Below, piece after piece: positions 57,199 through 64,000 of a stretch of DNA of 64,000 nt. The translations under genes and the position numbers were made by a program. The notes under the pieces are model-generated. The model searched no databases. It was not told the origin of the DNA and saw only the letters and a program-made list of their open reading frames with translations. Source of the DNA: Macrolepiota albuminosa (lineage: Eukaryota; Basidiomycota; Agaricomycetes; Agaricales; Agaricaceae); contig JAMWFC010000008.1 in assembly GCA_027475525.1 (NCBI GenBank), positions 160,160-224,159 on the forward strand, written 5' to 3'. Every line of letters begins with the position of its first letter. The stretch's first letter is position 1.

Positions 57199-58117
57199 GC
57201 TACTTCCATGTCGTTTTTCCCTAGAAAATATGTAAGCAAATTCTTGCTGCAAGAGTTAGGAAAATTTTCTCTGAATTGTTTTGCAATAAAACTCATATTT
57301 CTTTACCATCATGTAGCTGGCAGAGATAGCATGGAAATCTTTAAGACATGTTTATTTCCGAAAGAGGAATTAGATTAAGCTCAACAGACATTGAAAGTCA
57401 TCATATAATTTTTTTTCATTTCTCCTTGAAAAATTTGTCCTTTTTCTCTAGTAAAAAAACAGATGTCTTCATTTTCATTCCAGGTAATCTGAAATACCAT
57501 TTTAATGCAGTATGAAACTAGTTAATTATACTACTATTTCAAAGACCTTAAAGCAAACCTGTTATCACCTGTCTTGCTTATATATGATATTTGTTACATG
57601 CTATCCACCTTATATGTGTTTAAAAACATTCTGAAGTGAACAACTCTACACAAAATCATTATATCACATTTACTTGCAATACCTAGTTTGTTCTTTCTTG
57701 CTAGCACATGCCAATTTTACCTGACAGAAAATAATTGATTGCAGACTACCATTACTTCTTCTTGTGGTAAAAATTCTATTTGATGAAAAGAGATAGAGAT
57801 TGTCAATAGATAGACCATTACCATTTTCTGTTAGAAATCAGGCAGGTATGTTATCAGACCTAAGATCAATGTAATGTACATTAATCTAAGAGTACAGTAA
57901 GATTCTCATTGTAATAATAAATATGTATAGTAAGTACTCACCCCTTAGCCTCATAATAATCAACTGAGGGTGTTTTTCATGTAACATATCTTTACATACT
58001 TGTGCTATGGAAGAATGGCTATTGTCTGGTTACCCTGGCCAGTCAAAGCAGGATGACCAAGGTGGCTAGTCCAGTGAGTGTCTGTAATGGCTCAAACAAT
58101 TCCAACATTTTCAACTG

Positions 58118-58271
58118 ATCAGAATGTAACTATTTGCAGACTATTAAATTAGACAGAGTATATTATATTGTAAACATCTAAATATTACAAATATATCAGA
58201 ATGTAACTATTTGCAGACTATTAAATTAGACAGAGTATATTATATTGTAAACATCTAAATATTACAAATAT
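58118..58271. repeat. 77-bp perfect tandem duplication 14
   Basis: Copies 58118-58194 and 58195-58271 are identical; AT-rich intergenic DNA. Confidence 0.98.
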
Positions 58272-58421
58272 CAAATGCAAATCACAACAAATCTAAAAAA
58301 TCCATTCTCTATCCATATTTCTATTTTTTATCACTATTCTCTATATTCCATCTACTTCCTGCTCAAAAATCTCTGCTAATTCTCTGAAACAGCATAAAAG
58401 AGTTGATGTTGTGAAGCTATG

Positions 58422-58575
58422 ATAAATATAAGAATGTAGACTTCTGCTACAATGGCAGAATTCTATTAGACATATATCATATGCAAATGTCATGCTCTAT
58501 AAATATAAGAATGTAGACTTCTGCTACAATGGCAGAATTCTATTAGACATATATCATATGCAAATGTCATGCTCT
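58422..58575. repeat. 77-bp perfect tandem duplication 15
   Basis: Copies 58422-58498 and 58499-58575 are identical; only 150 bp from duplication 14. Confidence 0.98.
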
Positions 58576-59345
58576 ATCTGCTAGGAGGAGTGCTTAGAAG
58601 AGGTGAATCACAAAACAATGTATCACAAAAGGCTTTGTAACAGTGGCAAAACAAGGGTTTTAGCACTCCATGGCTCAGTAAGAGGGTCATGATAATAGTA
58701 AGAAAAAACAAGAGCAAAGAAAAACTTTTTTATCAGGTTTTCTTCTATAACAAATCAGAAAACACAGGAGTACTAAATAAATATCCATAGTTGAAATTTG
58801 ACTGACAATTGAACACAAGCACTGCTGGCAGCCAATATTTTTTTCTCAGGAAAAAGTGAGAAAGAAATGTGTCATGCCATTTTCCAAGGCAAAGTGTGAC
58901 AAAGAAAAAGTATGACACATTTTTTTTTTGCTTTTTCTGTCAGAAACAGTTTCCAGCATCAGAAATAAAGGAGATATATACAATAGTCACCAAACTTCAC
59001 TCTTACATACTCTGTCTGCAACAATTATCAACTGCCTCTTTTACTTATGTCAAGTGCCAATTTCCTTCTAGTCACTTCTAGTTTAGATAATCAATGTTTA
59101 TATTTATAATTATATTTTTGTCTTTCTTTAGTTCAGCCCTTCGCATTTGCAATACATAGAACCTCTGAAAAAAAACTCACCAGATGCAAGTTCTCATCCA
59201 CAATAACAGACAACATATGCAAACATACGTCTTAAAAAGGAAATTCTCATTTTTTTTGTGCTATCACACATGTAACAAGTCGATACGTAAATTTACATTG
59301 AGAACCTGTCATACACCTCAATTAAGGGACTCAGATTGCCTTGAA

Positions 59346-59499
59346 TGCTCAGAATTTTGTTGTCAAAATCTCAAAAATTTCATCCGGCTGAGCCTCAAAT
59401 CCGCAATATTACGGACAAAGTTTGCTCAGAATTTTGTTGTCAAAATCTCAAAAATTTCATCCGGCTGAGCCTCAAATCCGCAATATTACGGACAAAGTT
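59346..59499. repeat. 77-bp perfect tandem duplication 16
   Basis: Copies 59346-59422 and 59423-59499 are identical. Each includes one TCCGCAATATTACGGA palindrome. Confidence 0.98.
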
Positions 59500-59982
59500 T
59501 CATGATCAGAGGCCACGAATCCGCAAAGTTGGGACTTGAATTTGGTCAAAATTTCCTCTCAAATCCGCTATTTCGCGGACAAGGTTTCTCGGGAGCTTCC
59601 CGGGGCCTCCTGCAAGAGACTCTGAACTTCGTCATTACCTTCGCGATCTCTGATCCCACCTATTACATTGGCGACATAATCAATTCATGATGCACACGGG
59701 ACCTCGAGGATATTCGGAGTACAGATGTTTAACAACAGTACATCGGGATGACACTCTGCTACGTTTCTTGTACCCCTTACTCGGCAACTGAAGCTGAATG
59801 GGCTCTCGTGTGTTTATCATCTTTAAGGAAATACTTATTGGGATTCTGACGGAAGTTACGAAGGCCTGAACTTCCTGGTTATCTTGGCGAATTCTTCTGA
59901 TTAGACGAGTCATTTTTCGACATATGATTAGACTAAGATAGGTTTCATTAACGGAGGCCGGAGCCTACCACACTAAAGTAAA

Positions 59983-60777
59983 TTATTCGGGTACACTACT
60001 AATAATACATGGATTTGCTCGTTGACCCACAATTGGTACATTGGTGATCCCAAATTCGTATCCCCGCGTGTCCGGGCTGCGTGGCATAGCAATCATAACG
60101 ACAACGTCCACCTCTGCTTCCGGGTCGTGCAACGCATCCTGCGTGAGAAAATGTGAGGGAGGGTTCACGACCTGGACTGCATCTGTTTCCTTCGTCGTGT
60201 TCCAACTAGAAAGCCAAGATGATACCGTCGAAGAAGAACTTCTTCGTGATTTTCCCTCCTCGCCAGCTCCTTCATTTGGCTTCAGTTCACGTTCGAGACG
60301 CGTGAGAGTCACCGAAAGAGGCTAGAAGTCTAATTAGACACGGAGACACATGCCATCCCGAGTGTCACAATTCTCAACATCCAGCAGACGTACCATCATG
60401 TCCTGCCACCTCCCAGTTTGACCATCCACACTGGATTGCCTCGTTTTTTCATTCATGTCTGGATCCTCATACCACCGCTCCATCCACACAGGCCTCACCT
60501 TTTTCGCTTCCTCGTACAACCTGCGTTCACGATACCCATACACCCATGGATCCCCGGCCCCTATTTCCGTCTCCAGTGTTGCAGCACGCCGATGCGCTCG
60601 CATCCGGTGCCGCGAAAGAAATCCTGCCACGACGAATAGAATAAGGAGTACAGCAAACGTGACGAGAAATCCAAAGAAGTAGCTTGCGCTTCGGCTAGTG
60701 CCGCTCCCGTTGTTGCCGGGGGTGCCGATAGACGGGAGCTGCGTCAATGCAGACGACGTTAAGGTCGCACTGGACAT
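59983..60777 (-). CDS. Single-pass membrane protein of unknown function
   Basis: Two exons, 60777-60394 and 60321-59983, with a GT-AG intron (GTACGT...TTCTAG), give 240 residues in one frame. A Ser/Thr/Gly-rich N-terminus of about 30 residues precedes one membrane segment (FFGFLVTFAVLLILFVVAGFL). A basic stop-transfer stretch (RHRMRAHRR) follows, predicting the C-terminal part in the cytoplasm. This part has YGYRERRLYEEAKKVRPVWMERWYED, then a Ser-rich linker and VVVMIAMPRSPDTRGYEFGI near the end. The Pro-Val-Trp-containing block and the VxVMIAMP block look conserved rather than random, but I do not recognise the family. There is no signal peptide separate from the membrane segment. Confidence 0.7.
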
Positions 60778-61506
60778 TAGTGGCCTCGAAAGCGTCGGCG
60801 TTTGAAGTGGAACTCGTAGCAGGAAGGGGAGAGGTCTGCACGTTTGAGAAGGAGAACGTTGTGTCCTTATGTGTGACCGGGATCGTAGTGGCGCGTGGAT
60901 TGAATGTATGTCATCGTTGACCCGCTCCTATCCGATCGATCATTAAATTTGGGTGAATCAACTTATGTCCCCACCTTAAAACGAGTTCTCCGCTCCGCTA
61001 CCGTACCCGGGTAGAAAGAGGAAAAGCTATATAAAAACCTCGTACGGTCTGTTTCACTAATATGTTTATGAAAAGCAGGGATTTGTCTGCCCTGGCTCTG
61101 AAAATAGAAACATGCACATCCTCACACTCAGTGGGCGCCACTAATGGGTAACTCCATAACCAATAACACACAAAACAATTAATCAGTTCAAGGTACTCAC
61201 ACATCCTGGGACTGTAGTTGCTGTGCCTCAGGTTGCGTAAACAGCGATCTCGGCTAGCAAGAATCAACCCAACGGTGGCAAGAGTATCTCCTGCCAGGGC
61301 ATCAACCGAGGACCTGGTCAACATTGGATACACATAAATATAGTCAGTTACCAACGATGGGAAACAGTATAAAGGAGCCTTGTTTATTGATCAAGCATAG
61401 ACACAACTGCAATCTGCGATAAAAAATGCTAAGTGGCGAACATGGAAGGAAAATAGCCGAAGCCAAAAAAGACACATCACTGTCGCAGTCTGTCGTAGTG
61501 AAGACT
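60778..61506. other. Intergenic, no gene seen
   Basis: Upstream of the membrane-protein gene and downstream of the SRRM1-like gene. Short frames only. Confidence 0.5.
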
Positions 61507-63371
61507 TAATTGCTGCCCTTGCGCGACTTCACAACCTTATTCCTCAATGCCCTTTCCTTCAGCTCATTTTCCCTTTTCTCCAACTCAGAATGGCTTCCAT
61601 CCTAAATGAAAATGGCATAATGGGCGCAAATTGATATTTCACGAAAGCGGTCATACCTCACGTGGCTCTTGCTCCCGTTTGCTCTGGCGTTCAGCCTGTC
61701 CCTTGATCTTCAGTTCTCCTTGCCTGAAGCCGCTCCCTCCTTCATCACGATCCACATCCATCCTGTCCCTCAGGCTTGCCCTCTCACGAGGGGGCGGAGA
61801 ACGACTGACAGTACTCCCCGTACTCCCCGTCCTGCTCCCACTCTCACTCCGTCCACGTCCCTGTCTTCTCTTACCAACAGGGGGCGGACTCCTCCTCCTC
61901 GGCGGAGGTGGTGACGATGATCTACCGCTTGACGGGCTCCGACGTCGACGGCGCGGACTGGCGGTACGCCTTCTCGTACGGCTGACACTACGCCTGCGAC
62001 GGGGTGGTGGAGAGCGCGAGCGCGATCGCGATCGGCTGAAGGACTGGGGACTCTGTGATCTAATACTGGGTGAGAGTCGCCTTCGCCGGGCTGGGGGGCT
62101 ATTGCTGTCGCGTTTGTAGCGCCTCTCACCACGGTTGCGGTCACGCTCACGTTCACGGGGAGGAGGACTGTACGACGGAGAGCGTGGGCGGCGGCGAGGT
62201 GGTGGCGGTGGGGACCGCGAGGGCGTGCGGGAGATGGGCGATCTGCGCCTTGGCGGAGGCGGGGAGCGGGAACTGCGGATGTCCCTGTCCCTGTCCCTGT
62301 CCCTGTCGCGGGAAGGGGAAAGACGACGAGAATGAGGTGGTGGGGAGCGATAGCGATGGCGCACACTAGGCGACCGTGAGCTCTCAATTGACCGAGAACG
62401 ACGGCGGGGAGGCGGAGTACGTGAGCGACGTCTTGGAGGTCCCTAGGAAATGAATCAATCCCAATGGCGAGCCATAGTAGAATGCTTTGGTTCTTACTCC
62501 TCCAGGAGGACCACCGCCTCGTGTACCCCAACCGCTGTCTCGCGGCCTTCCTCCTCCCCGGTCATCATCAAACCCTCCACGCCCCCTACCTCGACCTCGA
62601 CCTCGACCTCTAAAGCCTCCCCGCCCACCTCGCTCGCCATCTCGGATCTCGTCGAGCCTGTGCCGACGGTCGCTCTCGTCGATTGCACGAATGCCATTTT
62701 CCCGATTACGACGCATCTCCGCCTTTTTCTCCTCGACAAAAGTACGCGGAACGCCAGCCACGTCATCCTGGGCTTCGAGAAGTAGCTTCCAAAGGGCCCC
62801 CATGAAGGCAGGACAAAAGTACGCGGAACGCCAGCCACGTCATCCTGGGCTTCGAGAAGTAGCTTCCAAAGGGCCCCCATGAAGGCAGGTGTGTCTTTCG
62901 TGAGGAACCCTGTGAGATTGATTTGCATCTTTTTGGGGTCCGGGGTCTATGGTTACAAAGACCCAATGATGAGTCTAAGGACATGTGTCAGACGGAGTAA
63001 GGGTATACATACCGGTTGATCGTCTTCTAAAAGCCCCATGGCGTACTCTACGACCACTTCGTCTTCGAACCCAACGAGCTCGACAATTTTTTTCGCAATC
63101 CAGGGCCGAATGACGGCAATGTTGACTTTTCGCATGTCGACCTTGTAACATTGAGTCAGTTTCCAGATGTGGGTTGAACAGAGCCTAGTATTACTTTTTT
63201 CTCAAACTCTGGAGGGAACTTCATAGATTTGAGAAGCTTGAGCTCTTTGTCAGAGAACCGCCTGTCCTGGTCGGCTGAAGTGCCTTTGAAGAAGCCTGTA
63301 TCACAAAAAAGGTCACTAAAAAGTAAAGAAGACTTTTTGATAGCGCTGTGCGACTCACCAGTGTCCGCCAT
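61507..63371 (-). CDS. SRRM1/SRm160-like splicing coactivator (PWI domain + SR repeats)
   Basis: The start at 63371 opens MADTGFFKGTSADQDRRFSDKE across a first tiny exon. Next come FPPEFEKKVDMRKVNIAVIRPWIAKKIVELVGFEDEVV, the PWI motif itself (RPWI), and DPKKMQINLTGFLTKDTPAFMGALWKLLLEAQ. Duplication 17 breaks the exon after GVPRTFV; with one copy ignored the frame goes straight on to EEKKAEMRRNRENGI. Then come an RGG-rich part (GGFRGRGRGRGRG), an intron at 62497-62443, an arginine-serine/proline-rich region of about 240 residues including an (RD)n run, and a last intron (61656-61602) to the lysine-rich end, stop 61509-61507. PWI domains bind nucleic acid, and SRRM1 bridges SR proteins and snRNPs in pre-mRNA splicing in the nucleus. 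Confidence 0.9.
62735..62888. repeat. 77-bp perfect tandem duplication 17 (in PWI-domain gene)
   Basis: Copies 62735-62811 and 62812-62888 are identical and lie in an exon at the end of the PWI domain. One copy gives an intact conserved protein; two give a frameshift. Confidence 0.98.
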
Positions 63372-63417
63372 ACCTAAGAGTCAAAGGAAACTAGGAAAAC
63401 AAAGAGGGAACTTCAAT

Positions 63418-63571
63418 GAACACGACGAACGCGAACAAGTTTCGCTTCAAAGGTCCGTGGGAATGAATTACCACCCACATCAAGTTTATCACCAGAACAC
63501 GACGAACGCGAACAAGTTTCGCTTCAAAGGTCCGTGGGAATGAATTACCACCCACATCAAGTTTATCACCA
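63418..63571. repeat. 77-bp perfect tandem duplication 18
   Basis: Copies 63418-63494 and 63495-63571 are identical, between the SRRM1-like start and the enolase-superfamily gene. Confidence 0.98.
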
Positions 63572-63690
63572 GTGCACGTTCCGCGCACGGGCTCATACTG
63601 CCATTCATGGGCGAACGGCAGAAGGCTCCGTTCTACGTTCAAAATAGTATGACATTTCGCAAAACTACAATGACATGTTTGTAGATTCAA

Positions 63691-63977
63691 TTACCACTCC
63701 CTCAAGCTCCCATCCTCGCCACGCCACAGCGGATTTCGCCATGCTCGATGATCTTCAACATATTTGGCAGAAATATCACGGACTAATGCTTCGTTAATGT
63801 CAATTCCGATACCCGGGCCTGTAGTCCATATCAGTCATCCGCAGAGGGGAAGGTTTAATCCAGCGAACCATCCAAAGCTGCAACATGCCCATCAATGACC
63901 TTAAAGACGTCGGGATTGGCCAAATACGTATCTAAATCACTGCTATACGTGGGGTCAGGGCTCACGTTGTAGTGTAT
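63691..63977 (-). CDS. Enolase-superfamily sugar-acid dehydratase, C-terminal end (partial)
   Basis: The last two visible exons are 63977-63869 and 63818-63691, joined by a GT-AG intron of 50 nt; the rest of the gene lies to the right of the window. They encode [49 protein letters not shown] and the end [16 protein letters not shown]. This tail is typical of the galactonate/rhamnonate dehydratase group of the mandelate racemase family, which removes water from sugar acids. The catalytic Lys, His and metal ligands are outside the window, so substrate and activity cannot be judged. Confidence 0.72.
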
Positions 63978-64000
63978 CTAGTATCGAATCTTGAGAATGT

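Larger units (their letters stand above)
56928..59982. other. AT-rich gene-poor segment with four 77-bp duplications
   Basis: About 3 kb without supportable genes. The core (57.4-59.2 kb) is AT-rich like the transposon island. A motif GCACTGCTGGCAG followed by TTTC and A-rich DNA occurs at about 57070 and 58817, and a related inverted form at about 58955, suggesting an old inverted-repeat element. Around 59395-59585 three short palindromes of the type TCCGC...GCGGA or TCCG...CGGA occur. No transposase frame is readable. Confidence 0.45.

Noticed and set aside
61631..62531. Long plus-strand and alternative minus-strand frames over the SR-repeat region
   Set aside because: Repetitive arginine/serine codons leave all frames open; only one minus-strand frame connects by splicing to the PWI exons and the lysine-rich end.

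Overview
The window looks like nuclear DNA of a filamentous basidiomycete, probably an Agaricomycete. Genes are dense with introns of about 45-65 nt. Recognisable proteins are typical of that class: a CYP53 P450, a homologue of the 'macrofage activating glycoprotein', an ECM4-type glutathione transferase, two secreted GH16 glucanases and a DUF6593 protein. The transposons are a Tf1/sushi-type chromovirus, a Rep-Pif1 Helitron, Ty3, Ty1/copia and LINE remnants, and a pogo-like MITE. A Rhizoctonia-like host is possible but is only a guess.

Layout: 0-1.9 kb, LINE-type ORF1 (its reverse transcriptase would lie beyond the left edge). 2.8-9.1 kb, a gene island: CYP53 (-) and a GPI-type secreted protein (+) diverging from a 156-bp intergenic space, then a glutathionyl-hydroquinone-reductase-like GST (-). 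9.2-37 kb, a transposon island: decayed Ty3 element without RT (9.5-13.1), a 10.2-kb chromovirus with a 5-bp target duplication (13.5-23.8), pogo-like MITE (24.0-25.0), a short Helitron relative head to tail with a 7.5-kb Helitron (26.4-34.6), and a copia tail (35.8-36.4). 37.2-64 kb, genes again: a membrane protein (+), and on the minus strand Nup96, two tandem GH16 genes, DUF6593, a Ubc4-type E2, an RRM-domain nuclear protein, a one-pass membrane protein, an SRRM1-like PWI/SR splicing factor, and the 3' end of an enolase-superfamily dehydratase cut by the right edge.

The strongest anomaly cuts across all of this. Eighteen perfect tandem duplications, every one with a period of exactly 77 bp, lie between 13.2 and 63.6 kb, in exons, transposons and intergenic DNA alike. 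Removing one copy restores reading frame in several genes. A constant 77 is what unmerged k-mer overlaps between contigs would leave, so I read these as probable assembly artefacts; gene models here should be corrected for them.

The most interesting biology is in the chromovirus: a 5' end made of an inverted plus a direct copy of the U5 end, a 12-nt self-priming site, two protease domains in tandem, and a spliced antisense gene between integrase and the 3' LTR.
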